Of a DNA stretch of 64,000 nucleotides, positions 12,150 to 25,500 are shown in pieces. Below the pieces are notes generated by a model. That model searched no databases. It saw nothing but the letters and a program-made list of their open reading frames with translations, and was not told where the DNA came from. Source of the DNA: Rhabdornis inornatus (Eukaryota > Chordata > Aves > Passeriformes > Rhabdornithidae); contig VWZS01000186.1 in assembly GCA_013397075.1 (NCBI GenBank), forward strand, positions 251,260 to 315,259, given 5' to 3'. Position 1 is the first letter of the stretch; each line of letters starts with the position of its first letter. The position numbers and the translations under genes are program-made.

Positions 12150-15100
12150 TATAGTGTTCTTGAGATTCACAATAAAAATATGGTCTTGCTTTCACATGTA
12201 CAGTGAATTTGTTAATAGAAGATAGCTTAAGATTGGACAAACAAAAATGACTTTCCTATCTTCTATTTTTCTGAATCTGTGAAATGATACTATGTGCTGT
12301 TAAGCTATTAAAAAAAGCTTTGCATCATCACCTTCAATTTCCAGTGCTACATTCAGTAACAGCAAAATGCGGGCATTACTCAGGCTCAGACTGCTGCCTG
12401 GCACTAGTGGGTATACTGCGACCTGACATGGTCAGAAAATGATCAATCCTGATTCTGAGCCTCCCCCCAAGGCCACCATGTAATTTAGATGGTAACTATT
12501 GAGCAGTAAGATTTTCCTACCTTCCTTTTTGTCAGGTGGGGCAACTTTCTTCATGAAGAAAGAGGATGGAGGCAACTGAAGATTTCAGTTAAATCAAACG
12601 CTGAAACACCTCAGGGCAAATGTTAAACCACATAAATGCTTCAGATTTCTAAGGCTTTGTCACCTTTGTAGTTGGAGGAAAGTGGTTCAGGTAGGAAGGG
12701 AATCTAGAGTCTAGTTCTTTACGCTGGGCTTCAGCATACTGAACAACTGGCATGGTATAAGTGGGATATTTTTTCAGGGCTTGCAGTTTCATTTTGAACA
12801 AACAGGTACAGATTGTAACAGAAAATACATTATACAGGAAGCTACCTGGGTACTTGAAACCATCACATGCAATTACCCATGGATGATACTGACATTTTAA
12901 GAATGCAGAAGACTTGTCCAGTTACAGAAATCTTTCCATTTTCACTGTAGGAAGGCATAAACAGCAAGAGAAAACCTCAAATTTTGACTTACTGAGGGTT
13001 TTAAAATACATTCTTCTTCTTAGCATTTCATAAACAGACTGCATGAGATGTAGCAACATTCAGGAAAGCTCAGTTTGTCAGTAATAGTTCAGTCATGCCT
13101 CCACTAGCAGAAGTCTGCTGCTGCACTTTTGTATAATTCTGCATTTCCTTTTAATAGCTGCTCACCAGCAGCCATTTGGTTATATACAGAGGTAATCTGA
13201 AAAATTTTGAGGATGCTAAAAAATGCCACCTTTACAAATCTGCTCCTTTGCTGTGGTGTTTGACAGAAATGATGTGGCAAAAGTGGAAATAAAAGGAAAG
13301 AGACTTAAAAGTATACCAAGAGAAGGCCAAGGACATAAAGCCATGAAATCAAGCAAAAGCTGCATTTTTAAAAAGGTTTTCTAACTGGGGAAGCATCAGG
13401 CTTGTGCATTGACAAAGAATTGGTGGAAGCCTGTAGGCACCTTTCATAAAAGGACTTGAAGGTAGTGCTGAATACATATATGGGAATAAGACTGGCCTGG
13501 TAGCAGAAGGATGGATGAGCTAATAGATGCTTTCTTTCTTTAAATCTTGTCACACACACTCTATCAGTCAGCACATGATATATGGAGAGAAAATGTGGTT
13601 CGGTTTTACAGATGAGACTATTTTCAGCAGTTATTTCACACCTGCTGAGAATCACTTGGGTAAAGTCCTTACCCCATCAAACACAGGCGCATTTCAGCCT
13701 GCAGGGCCTCATTAACACTAAGGAAAAAAGAAATCCATCTTTTTAAGAACTCATTGTTTTCCTTCCTGAGGAATGGTGCCCTTTGTAGGCAAAGTGGTGG
13801 TGCCAGCCCAGTAGTGTTGACTTCTTGCATTTGAAAATCAAAAGACCTCTCAGTAGCAGCACAACTGTAATACACTTTGGCTTCCTTGAATGTTTGTTCT
13901 AGCTTTGAAACCTTTGTGTTTACACTATTATTATTTTTCTTCTTCAGGAACAAAAAGCAAATCTCCTTCAGAAAATCAGGGATCCCCTGTAATGAATGCA
14001 TACACAAGGAACTAAATATCCATCATTATATCAGACATGATTCTGAGTGCACAGTTCACTTACCTGCATGAACAAAAATTTTACTTATGGGTAAAACAAG
14101 ACCTCCTGTTTAGACTTCTCCATGCTCTAGGAATGCAGAATAGAATCGTAGTTTTGAACATAGACCATTTCAGTCCATATTATTTTAACCTGTGCTGATG
14201 GCAAGGAATAGCATTATTCTGGATTTCCAGAGCCTACCAGGTGATTGGGAAGAAAAAATTAAGTCACAGGATGGGATGAGTGTCTGCAGGAGCGTGCAGT
14301 TAGGTGGCACTTGTACATCTGCACCTTTACTTCAAAGCTGAGAAGCCATTGTCACTGCACTCTGGTCTGCATGGCATCTCATGGGGTCAGGAGCCTAATC
14401 ACAGCTGCCTAATGACTGAAGTACTCGTGAGGGTCAGCTGGGCATGCAGTCCTGTTGAAGGGGACACTGTGTGACATGACTTGGGTTCTGTCTGCCTGGG
14501 TGGCTAAGCTGCAGGTCAGCCCGCTATCAACAGCTTTCTTGTTGGCCTACTGCCATGAGGTGCTACCAGACAGGGAGTGTTGTACCTTTTGAGGCAAAAG
14601 ACAGCAGAGATAAGCATGCTATAATAATTTCTTTTCTCCTATCCAATGTCATTCGTGCCCAGAAATTCTGGTCTGTTAATACTCAGAAAATGTGCATGTT
14701 TGAGCAGTGTTTTCTTTCTCAGCAGATCCAAGATTCTTCTGTTGCAAGACAACCTGGCAATGACAGGGTGTTTAAGTGGACAAATAGTGGGCAAGAAAGT
14801 AAGCAAAGCAATCAGTGTCACTAAGAGGTGGTGATTCATGCTCCACCCTTCCATCAAGCTTCTACCTTTTCAGGTTTTGAAATAAACTTTACTCTTAGTC
14901 TTCTGTAAACCTCAATGTTCATATGTTATGTCTTCTGTTAATCTCAAAGCAAATACATGTGCCAAAATATACCAGTTGTCCTGGCTGAACTGATCTGGAT
15001 GTTAGGAATTTAAAATTATGGTCTTGTCATTAAATTGATCTGGATAACGGTGGAAAATAATTGCATGAGGAAACTTTACTGTGAAAAGGACAAAACTTCT

Positions 15101-16932
15101 CATTAAATTGCTAGCTAAGATCTGTATTATTTCCTTTTCTACAAGAGAGTTTTTTCCTCCCCCTTCTATCCTTCTCCTGTAGAAGGCTGTCCTGCATTTT
15201 ACAGTCCTGGATATGCATTATCCATAAGCAGAGTGAAAGGCTAAGTCTTTAGACACAGGTCTGCTTGACGAATATAGAAGGCAAATTGAGGCTGATAACT
15301 CATTAATAATTTATTTCTCCTTCAACAGATATTTTTAACACAGACTGTAGAAACACTGGAGAATATAGATCAACCTAGAAAATGAGTAGTCCCATTAAGG
15401 TTAGTGGGATGATTTGCATGAATAAAGTGCACTCATGATAGTACAGGCTGCCCTCTGAGACACAGGTTTTGCAGCTGTGCAGTCTGAGGTCCTGCTCTGA
15501 ACAGGTACTGGTTAGAATGAAGGAAAAGACAATATCTCCCCATACTACTGCATCTCTATCCTTTTGGTTTGAGAATTGAACAGGGGGTTTTTGGATTTTT
15601 CAAAATTGTATGTTTCCTGGCCCTCACTGGGCCTTGTGATTTTGGAAAAACAAAACGTTAGGACAGAACGCATTTTTTCCAGCATTTTTTCTACAGTGAG
15701 AATAATTGTAAGGTTTGAAACATAACCTATTCAGTAATTTCTTTCCACTTTTAAATTTGGAATACTTATTTTGGAACATATCCACAACAAAAATTTGGGT
15801 TTTCAGAGGTCATTTTCAACCAGTGTAAGAAGTCTGTGAGGTTCTAAATATTTTGGAAGCCTGTTCAAATCCAGAGCTTTTCTAATGAAAGTCAAAGCAA
15901 GGTTGTACTGCTTTAAATCACACTTATTAACAGTCAACAGAGCTCACGGCTTGGTGAGAACTATTTACCATCTTCTGCTAGTTGTTAGACTAATGATTTT
16001 CTTAAATAAATAGATGCAGTAGAAGTGATTGAAAAAGTCTGAAGTCTGATAATGTGTGCAGGTGGTCTGAGAGCTGTAGACCCAAAGACACTGGTCGCCT
16101 GTTCCCTGGGATGCAGCTTTGGAGCTGGAACACCTCTGCTTCTCACCATGGCTAGCCTCAGCCAAGTGCAAGTCATCAGCAGAAGGAAGGTAAATTCTTT
16201 TACTGAAATATGATTCTGGCAGCTCTCAGAATTCAGGAGCTGTCTGCCTTGGGAATATCTTTGATTCCCCAGCCTCTTGATTTGCAGGTATAGATTTGAG
16301 GGTCTCAAAACTTCTAGACTGCTAAGTCATCTGTAGATGCCAACATTTTCAAGAATCTGATTCTTTTTCGCACCTATAATGCTGTCAGAAAGAGGGATGA
16401 TGACTGACGCTGGCTTGGGGTTGCTGCTTTCATTCAGTGCAGAATTCCTCTGAATAGAATATTCCAGTTGTTTTGAAACATGTTGTAAAGTGTGGCTATT
16501 TTCCCTGCAACAGATAATATAAAAAACAACTGGTATTAACCAGTTTCTGTAGTTCCACAAACTGTTAGTGAAAGTTAAGTGGAAAGTGTTTTTAAAATTG
16601 TGAGTGTAATGATCTGTATTCAGTTGTAGCTCCTGACTGATAGTGGTGTCAGGAAAAATTGTGTCTAGCCTATCACCACGGTGTGACTGGGGGGAACAGG
16701 AGCATGCTGCATGTAGGGCTTAGGTTTAACTTAGTAACTGCCGAGGAGGATGATACAACTATACAGAGAACAAGTGTGAGTGCAGATGTATGACATCCCT
16801 TGACCTTTATGGGATATACACCACAAAGTACAACTGGAGGAGCAATTGTGGGCTCAGAGAGCTGTCAAAGCCATTTATTCTGCCAACCTTGCACAGAAAG
16901 CACTGAGGAAAAACTCAGAACTCTTCTGGTGT
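12150..16932. other. long non-coding stretch, nothing recognised
   Basis: AT-rich, with only short overlapping open frames, for example 13669-14007 minus and 15985-16308 minus, neither with recognisable domains. No LTR termini, CR1 tail or RNA gene seen. Confidence 0.45.
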
Positions 16933-16989
16933 AAAGGTGTGTCTACAATTTAGCTGGGGTAAAAATAGCTAAATTGTAGACACACTTTT
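16933..16989. repeat. perfect 19 bp inverted repeat, hairpin-forming
   Basis: The arm GTGTGTCTACAATTTAGCT (16937-16955) is matched exactly in reverse complement at 16967-16985 across an 11-base spacer. In plus-strand RNA the stem could extend four further pairs, including one G-U, to 16933/16989. It could be a MITE-like terminal relic, a cruciform site or a small-RNA-like hairpin. Nothing else in the sequence decides between these. Confidence 0.85.
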
Positions 16990-17138
16990 TAAGTTTATGC
17001 TCTAGAATGGTGAAGATACTGTAACACAAGGGCACAGAAAGCTATTAAAAAACTCAACAAATTTTATTCACCAAGCAGCAATATTTGAACCACCACTACC
17101 CTGAATGACAATATTCTCTACTTAGTCCATAAGGGTAC

Positions 17139-17382
17139 TGTGTCAGGGGAAGTTTAGATTGGATATCAGCAAAAGGTTTTTCACCCAGAGGGTGTTTGGG
17201 CACTGGAAGAGGCTCCCCAGGGAAGTGGTCACAGCACCAGCCTGACAGAGCTCAAGGAGCATTTAGACAATGCTCTCAGGCACATGGTGTGACTCTTGGA
17301 GTGTCCTGAGCAGGACCAGGAATTGGACTTTGATAATCCTGATGGGTGCCTCCCAGTACAGGATATTCTGTGATTCTGTGAC
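17139..17382 (+). mobile_element. CR1 LINE, 5'-truncated 3' end
   Basis: The sequence follows the conserved end of CR1 ORF2 and its 3' end: TTTAGATTGGATATCAGC, a GGCTCCCCAGGGAAGTGGT block (about 17209-17227), then GATAATCCTGATGGGTGCC and the TTCTGTGATTCTGTG terminal repeat at 17366-17380. The ORF2 frame is broken. Only about 245 bp remain, the usual result of 5' truncation during target-primed reverse transcription. Confidence 0.88.
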
Positions 17383-20300
17383 TTAATTGGCACACACGCC
17401 TGGCAGCAAGTACTCTCAGTCTGTCTGTAAGCAAAGATGAGTAAGCAGTATTGCAGATCTGACACATTCATAACAGTGTAAGTTTCATCCAATGCACACA
17501 ACACACATGCACACCATGTTATGTTAACCTAGTTGTTAATTAGTCAAAATTTGTTTATGCCTTGTCATATTCATCCTGAAGCAGCTCATTGAATCATTCT
17601 CCTCTATATATATTAACCTATTATTTCTCTAATATAATCCCTTGAAATAACAATAACTAAGTTCAGTCTTGTCATGAATATTAATTTACAATTGATATTG
17701 AAGAACCAGTTTACCGTCTGAAACATCTTTTTTTTTACAGTTGGCTTTATTGCTTTTGCTGTACTGAAGCTCCTACAGGTTGATATTTGGATATATTCAA
17801 ATGTAATTTCATATGAACAGCAATTCAAACAGAGCAATGTCAGTCTGGCACTTCTGGAAAAAATAGGTATTTTTATTTGGAGATAATGACAATTGAACTT
17901 ATATGCTTAATATGTGATGATTACAGCAAGAAATTTCGATCAGCTCTAAAACTGGCAAAGTTATTATTTTTCTCCTCCCCTTCCAGAGGGTATTGGGCAT
18001 CAGGGAGCATTTCTTGCCTTCTAATATTGTACATGACTATGACAGCAATGGAAAGGAAGCACTACCATCGTGATAGGTATGTTTTTGTGAAAGTATGATT
18101 TTGCAGTGGTCTTGCTGTGAACTGCACTCACAAACCATTCTCACTTCAGCTGGAAATTTTGTACAGCCTTCATCCTTCTCGTGTTAATTTTTTTGTCATA
18201 ATTTTGACTATATGAATAATCTTTTCACTCTAACAGTGAAACCAGGGAGTTTTGACATATTCTGATGTCAGCAAGAAAAGATCTGCCCCAGGTTGCTGGA
18301 AACCCATTCATTCAGGTTTTAATTTTAGATAGCTTCTGAGTTCAGTTGTGAAATGAGGCAGACATCACCAAACTGATTTTAAGCGCTTGAGATGCAGTCA
18401 GAGTAGGCCATGAGGTGGGCTTAGAGCACTACAGGAGTTTTAATTTTATGTGTTCATTACAGCTTGGCTTTAGTACTTGGATTTGAGAAGTTTGTGATTG
18501 CAGTGACATAGCTTTCTCTTTATTCTCATTTCTAGTGTTTCCCTCAAAATTTGTAATGAAAACACATTAGAATACAGATATCTGCAGACGAGTAAATCTC
18601 ATCCATGAAATGCATGAATACACACTATCCAGAACCTGTCTGGAAAAATAATCATAAAGTAATAAGATCCTACAGTTTTAGAGATTGTTTAAAGCTTTCC
18701 TTCTAGGAGGGTGTTTTTTTTGGCTTGGGTTTTTTTCCACGCTTATTCAGGGTGGTTTTGCTGGTGTCCAGTGCTATTTTTTCTGCAGGTTTTGCCCAAA
18801 TACATATTTCCAGCAACAAAGTGTCAAGGTCATAGAATGACATGGGCAGAGAAGGGAAACAAGAGGGAGAAGAGATGCTGAGAAAAAGAAACGAAAATTC
18901 CAAGGCAGTGTGTCCTACCTTCCTTTCCTTTATTAGTCCTGGACTGTACCAAACATGTGGTATGTAAAAAAGGTGGATGTGCATGCTGTTTTTCAGGACC
19001 TTTCGCACCTGTCACAGGGGAATGTATTTCCCAGGGATTAAGGATTTTTTTGTTTGATTATCCGCATTCCAGCCTTTGGTGGAGAGGTGTGGGAGAGCAG
19101 GCTGCTTTGTGTTAGTAATTAGGGAGTAACCTTTACTTCTTGCATCTGCCTCCAGCTCCAAGATATTTAACCAACAAAAATGTGTACTGGGTTCACAGGG
19201 TTCAAATAAACAAGTTTCAGCTCATCCATGTTGTGATAGCCAGCTATCTTGAGGGAAGTTATTTATAGCTAGTTCTGCCTACCTTTTGACCTCTCTAGCT
19301 TTCTGCCCCCCTTGCCCAAATTCTTGATTAATTTCCAAGGTATGACTAATGCATTTATCTAAATGCTTTGGGGTTTCACACCCCAGCTCTTTTACTTCGA
19401 TGATTTGTTTCGTCAAATCCTGTTTACTAGTGTTTCAGTAAACAAGACTTGCTTGCTCCCTGAGGGGAACACAGGAGTAACAACGCCTAAAATTTTTCCT
19501 AATCAAGTTCCAACTACAACATGATGAGAAAGATGACAGATTTATTATTGTTAATATAATCTTGTAGGGCATCAAATATTTTGGTAATGGGCATCAAGAT
19601 AAGCACCCAGGTACTCAACAGAGAAGGAGGTTAAGGAATTATTATGTTAAGGTTTAAAATGGAAGACTGTATCCTTCTGCCTGTGAGTGTAAATCAGTTG
19701 AGAGAACAGTTGCAAACATTTTCTGTTGTTGCATTTACACTTGTCTAGTCTAGCATTTATTCAGAGACTTACCAATGTTACATCTTCATTAAAAGTTCTA
19801 TAATGCAAGAAAAATAATGAATCAGTTAATCAGTTCTAGCCCTGGTTTAAATACCATTGGTTTCTTTCTGGTCAACTGGTGGCAGGCAGTGCAGGAAAGC
19901 TACCCCAAGAAGACACAGTAGAGGAGCTGCAAACACTGGAAAATCACTGTGTGTCTCCCACCAGTGTCCAACAGAAAGGGGAGGTTGGGATCTGGTAGGG
20001 ATTAATAGCTGGCAGAAGGTGGGCAAGTGCAAAGGAGGCCTGGAACTCCCTTTAATCCCTGGAGAGATTCCTGTGGGTATGGGGTGATGGGTATAACTAT
20101 GAGTGTGATCACTGAGTGTGATCTAAGCAGGAATTCAAGATCAGGGACTGGAGATGTCTCTGGGACTTAATGTTCTTCTATGTCTACCCTCTTGTACTTG
20201 GCTGAAGTGAGAATCTTTCTCCATGCAGCATGTGCATGACTATTTCTGTTCTTTCTGCCCTTTTGGTGTCATCCCAAAAGACACTGAGATCCTGCTGAGT

Positions 20301-22221
20301 TGTTCACAGGGACATGATCATTAACAGGATTCTTGGAGGTCCGTAATGTTGTGGTCAAGATATTGTGCTCACAATGTGTAGAAAAGTTAATTAATTTCAA
20401 CACAAAAGAGTAACATTTTGAAGTCACCTATTCATCTGAAAAAGCAAGAGGGCACAGTGGACCAAGAGGACTTTTGCGTAGTTTCTTTTTAATATCTCAG
20501 TATAGGGAGAAGTAATATTCCATGGAGGATCCTACAGACAGGGGAGAGAAAGTGGCTTAGTCTGAAACCAGTGCAGGAGTATGGAATAAGACTCACACTG
20601 TCTTGTACAACCTGGCTGACGATAACAGTATGGGCAGTTATCTGAGATGGGTCCTAAGCTTTTGCTGGAATTCCAGGCACATAAGTTGGTTTTGTGTAAG
20701 AACTGTTCTCACAGTTTTCTAAATCCTAACCTGTTTTAAAGACTATGGTAATCCAGGTAATTAAGAAAAGGCACACTTTTTCTCTTGTTGACATCCAAAA
20801 GTCAAAAAGCAATTATAAGGAGAATGTTTACCTTTCCACTTACTGCAGCTGCTGCTTTATCATTTCTTGTTCCAAAATATGAGCAGGTGAATTCCTTTCA
20901 GTTTTTACATTGCAGTTGACAAGAATTAATCAGCCGAAGTTTTCAGTTCTTGCTTTGCAGATATCATAAGCCTGGTACGTAAACACTGGTAAAATCAAGT
21001 GAAGTTTCAGCTGCTTTCTCCAAAACATACTGAAAGCCAGTGTTCACAAAACAGGAACTGTAATGAAGTTTTAGCCACATCTAACCTACTTGTAATCTTA
21101 GATGCTTATAGCAGCGTTAAGTCACCTTTTGGAAAAAAAGGTATCTTGTTTGGTATTAATTAGGTAACATTCTATATTTGAAAGTTATGCCCCTGATATT
21201 TTAAAGTCTGTCTGATGCTTTTGATATTCCCCTGATTTAGATTGATATGAAAGTAGTTTTTTTTAGCATTTTCCTTGTCAGGAGAAAGAATTTTGCTGCA
21301 TCTTTGTGTGTTTCAATTGGCATTTAAAATATCATCTTTTATTAATACTTATTTTATTAAATTGCACATGTTTAAAAGCAAAGGAAGTGCCATGCCATGT
21401 GCTAAAAATAACACCAGTACATGCTGCTTCAGGCCTATATTGTACTTGATAAATAAGAAATTGTTGAGGGAGTCCTTTCTCTTCTATTCCCAAGCATTTA
21501 TTTAAAACAAACAAAACCCAAAAACTCCCCAAAAACCAAACCTAAAATAGTAATACAGTGACAAAATCTCACAAAAAAACCCCAAACCAAAACCTGAACA
21601 AAAGAAAAGTTGATCAGTCACAGCAAAAAGGATAAGATGTACCCAGCCTGAATTCAATGTGCTCATCATTTAGAGTTCTTATCCAGCACATTCTTCCTCC
21701 AATTATCATGTATTTGTGCATGGAAAGGCTTCATGCAAACACTTCCAAAATTCCACAAATTTGAGTACGGACAAGTTGGAGTCGAAAAGTGAGTAATCTT
21801 TTGCTGAACACTTGAGACAAAATTCTCCAGTATGTGTGTGAGGACTGGGTGAAACCAGGCAGACAGGAGCTTCCCTACTGGATTTCCACTCTATTGTTTC
21901 AGTATTTTCCAATTACAGTTAAACTACGTGAGCAGCTCAGGAGAAAAAAAAAAAATAGTTATAAATTACATGATAAGAGGCACTGGGGGAACACTGTAGT
22001 CTGCTCCAGATCTGCTGGCTGGTAGAAGTCTAGCTGGAGCTGCTGAGCATGCAGGGTCATTTCAGTCCAGCAGACACGAGCTGCTGAACTGGCAGGACTA
22101 GGGCACACAAGCAGGAAAAGGACTCATGTTGGGAGCAGATTTCTAGGAAGTCACTCAGCTGGTGAGGAGCACTTGCTGGATTTCTTATGAAGGCTGACAA
22201 GGTTTTAGAGGGGTAGGTAGG
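17383..22221. other. long non-coding stretch, nothing recognised
   Basis: No recognisable gene or transposon. A slightly GC-richer part at about 19850-20090 carries overlapping open frames on both strands (61 and 76 codons) without motifs. There is an A/C-rich run at about 21505-21600. Confidence 0.45.
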
Positions 22222-22558
22222 GTGCTCCAGTACCTAAAGGGGGCCTACTAGGAGAAAGTTGGAAAGGGACTTTTTACAAGGGCATGTAGTGATAGGACAA
22301 GGGTAATGGTTTCAAACTGAGAGAGACCAAGTTTAGATTAGATATTAGGAAGAAATTCTTTATTGTGAGGGTGATGAGACACTGGCACAGGCTGCACAGA
22401 GAAGATGTGGATGCCCCATCCCTGGGAGTGTTCAAGGCCAGGCTGGATGAGGTTTTCAGAAACCTGGACAAGCAGAAGGTGTCCCTGCCCATGGCAGGAG
22501 AGATGAAATTAGATGATCTTTAATGCCCCTTCCAATTAAAGCCATTCTATGATTCCGT
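22222..22558 (+). mobile_element. CR1 LINE, 5'-truncated 3' end
   Basis: Clear CR1 sequence: GGGACTTTTTACAAGGGCAT and TAGTGATAGGACAAGGG near 22268-22303, TTAGATATTAGGAAGAAATT (about 22337-22356), GGATGCCCCATCCCTGGGAG, TGTCCCTGCCCATGGCAGG, and the 3' tail TTCTATGATTCC at 22544-22555. It covers the end of ORF2 (the last RT-side residues) and the 3' UTR. Frameshifts and stops make it non-functional. Confidence 0.93.
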
Positions 22559-25500
22559 TGACTCTGATTCACTCAGACACATGAAAAGGTTGCTCTTCAA
22601 TGAATTTTTTAGAAAGGGAATTCCTGTAGGAGAATAACACCAAGTGAGGGAATGAAGAATTGGAATGTTACTGACTGTTATTAGCCTGGGCTGTTCATAG
22701 CAAGGATGATCCAAGTCATGGAATACAACAAAGATTTTCTGTTCAAAGTAATATGAGGGCTCACAATACCCTCTGAAACCAAAGCCAAAGTTTTCCAGTT
22801 AAGTTTTCTATGATAGGCTGTTTCCACTAAAGAAGTACAGTTAGTAGCTGTTTCTTGGATCTTATTTGTAAATAGACCTGTATAAAATTAAAAAGAGAAG
22901 ATTAAGTATGTCCCTATAGAGCTATTGATGTTCCTTAGAAATCTTTCTGTTTGGATATCCTACTCTTAAAAGTGAAGTATTAAAGGGTAGAGTCTTGATA
23001 CCAAGTGCAGGTGTTTATGATACTAAGATATTTACTTGACTGACTGAACTTTATACAAATGTAATTTGTCCTTTATCTATTTCCTCTAAATTTTAGTGGC
23101 TTAACTGGTTAAGACTCAGGTGACCATATGATTGTAGAAATTTCAGGAAATAACATGGCGTGGTATTTCCTAAGCAGTAAATTAAGACCTCTTTCTTACA
23201 GCAGCAACAATGATGCGCAGTGGCAATGATGTGCTAGGTGCTCTCCAAACACACAGAAGAGTTGTAGGGCAGTGGAATAACATCTAGGAGGAAGACCAAG
23301 TGAAAAAGCAGAGGGAAGTAGAACACTAAAAGCCAATTGCTGTTGAAACAAACAAGATCCTCCAGAAGGAAAAACAAGATCAACAAAAATCCCTAAAGAC
23401 CTTGGTAGTTTGTTTGATGTTGGGGATTTAAAAACAAAGCTAAAAGTGGAAGTAATAATAGCCTGTAGAGAAATTAATGTGTTCTGGCTGGAGAAGATAT
23501 ATTAACAATGGTATATAAACGGCTTTGTGAGAAACTGCCAGTCACAGAAAAATTGTTTAGCAGAGCATCATGAGAGAATGAATGTAGAGAGACACACTCA
23601 CAAAACTGTGAAAATAAAAAAAAAAAGCAAACCCAAACAATCCTTTAATTTCAAGGAGAAATTGGGCAGAGAACAGCAAGACACATTGCAAAGGTACATA
23701 GCAAATAAAATACAGCATGTAGAACCTACATGTTCATTTCTTCTGAGCCATGGCACATTTTCATTTTGCAGTCTTACTCCACTTGTACAGCGGTAGTGAG
23801 AACACTAGTGCAAGTAATGCACCACTAAAATTGCTGTCAAATTCTTCCTTGTTTTCCGAGGCAAGTCACCTTCAGATACGGTACACAGACATGAGCAGGG
23901 GTGGGTGGTACCCTGGGAGGACCTGGAAAGGCCTTGCAATTAAAAGAGTCAGGAAGTCGTGGAGCCAAATAAACAACTCACTGACCGCATCACTATTTCT
24001 GTTCTAGATGAGTCATCTGTATCTTCCTCACCTTTATTGGTGCTTCTGTGCAGGCCTTGTCTATAGAGGAAAGATGTGCATGTCGAACGACCAGGGACAA
24101 AGATCTTTATTTGTTCCAAAGGCTGTTAAAAGTACTTTCTGGATGTCTCCAGCCTACTTTTTCCTCCTTCCATTTTGTATCCTTTCCTACTGCTCTTTGA
24201 AAAAAGTCTTGGTTATTTAGAATGAGTTGGAGTCTGGATGGAGTAGGAGCTGCTTCAATGTTCAGCTGCTTTGATCCTATTCCTTGTGGCATATCTAGGT
24301 GCAGGAGCAAAGTTTATTCCTGCCCCATTAGTCCTGGCACTTTATTCAGCAGGCATTGCCATGACTTCCATGGTGAGTGGGTACTGGCCAGTATATGCAG
24401 CAGCAGCAGCAGCAGCAACACCACCATTTGGAGTGGTCTGATCTATGTGAGAAAGTGTGCAGCCTGAAGGGGCTGTCATAGAAAAACTGTCAGAGTGGTA
24501 ATCCCTTTCCACATGAAAGGAAATTAAAAAATGTCACAAAAGCAAATTGAAAAGAGAACAGAAAGTGAGGGTTGCACATACTTGAACATCACACAGCAAA
24601 GCTCAAAGTTTAGAAAAAATATAACAGCAAGGTTACATTTGTAACCAGGGAACCAATTTTCTGTGATGAAGGACAGTGTGGGTGTAGGAGATGATTTTGT
24701 TTTACAGACATAACCAGAACAAAGGCAAAAGTATAGCAGTCTGCCTTCCTCCTTAGCCCAAGATAGTAGCTCAAGATACAGAAAAGGGTGTCTGGGTAAG
24801 ACTAACCACCATGGGAGAGAAGCAGAGGTGTGGAAGTGGAGATCATGTCCATGGGTGAGAAGTGCTGACTGAAAAATGTACTGGAAACCCTCTGGTGCCT
24901 CAGCGAGAGTGGTGGAAGAAGGGGGAGTAGGACCCACTGAGGAATCATTGCAGGGACTTTGCTGCATCTTACCATGGTGGGCTTAATTCGACTTATTTCA
25001 AAAATGTTGCAGAAAGGGACTCCTGGGATAACTGACTCCATCTATAACTAGCCTCATGTTTTATCTTTTTTTTAAAATCATATATTCTGCTAGAAGTATT
25101 AAGATATTACAAATATCTGCTGAAAGGAATGCTTATTTTTGTAATAAAACCAAAAAAGTTGTTGGGAGTAGAAGGGAAAATGAGGTGAGGAAAAAAAGGC
25201 TAGTTCTAACTAATTGAATACTATTAAGGTTCTTAAACTTACGTGAAAATATTTGGTAATGTTTTTGTGCACCTCATTATATTTCTAAGCTGCATATCCT
25301 GACGGCCAACTCTATTGCTTTCTGGACAAGAAAGGACTGCCAAATCAGCCATTTATTTACTCTGGCTATTAGAGTGGTTATTGTTCTTTTAAGCTGTGTA
25401 GAGAACAATAGTGTGTCACAATTGCTTTCAAGAGTGAATGAAGTCTGTCTGCAGTCTCCTCAAGGCAGGAATTTTATGGCCTGTGCAGTCCTTGCCCAAA

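Noticed and set aside
24524..24967. 147-codon minus-strand gene
   Set aside because: Hydrophobic and cysteine-rich by composition, but with no recognisable family, Kozak context or splice sites; opposite-strand frames are similar.
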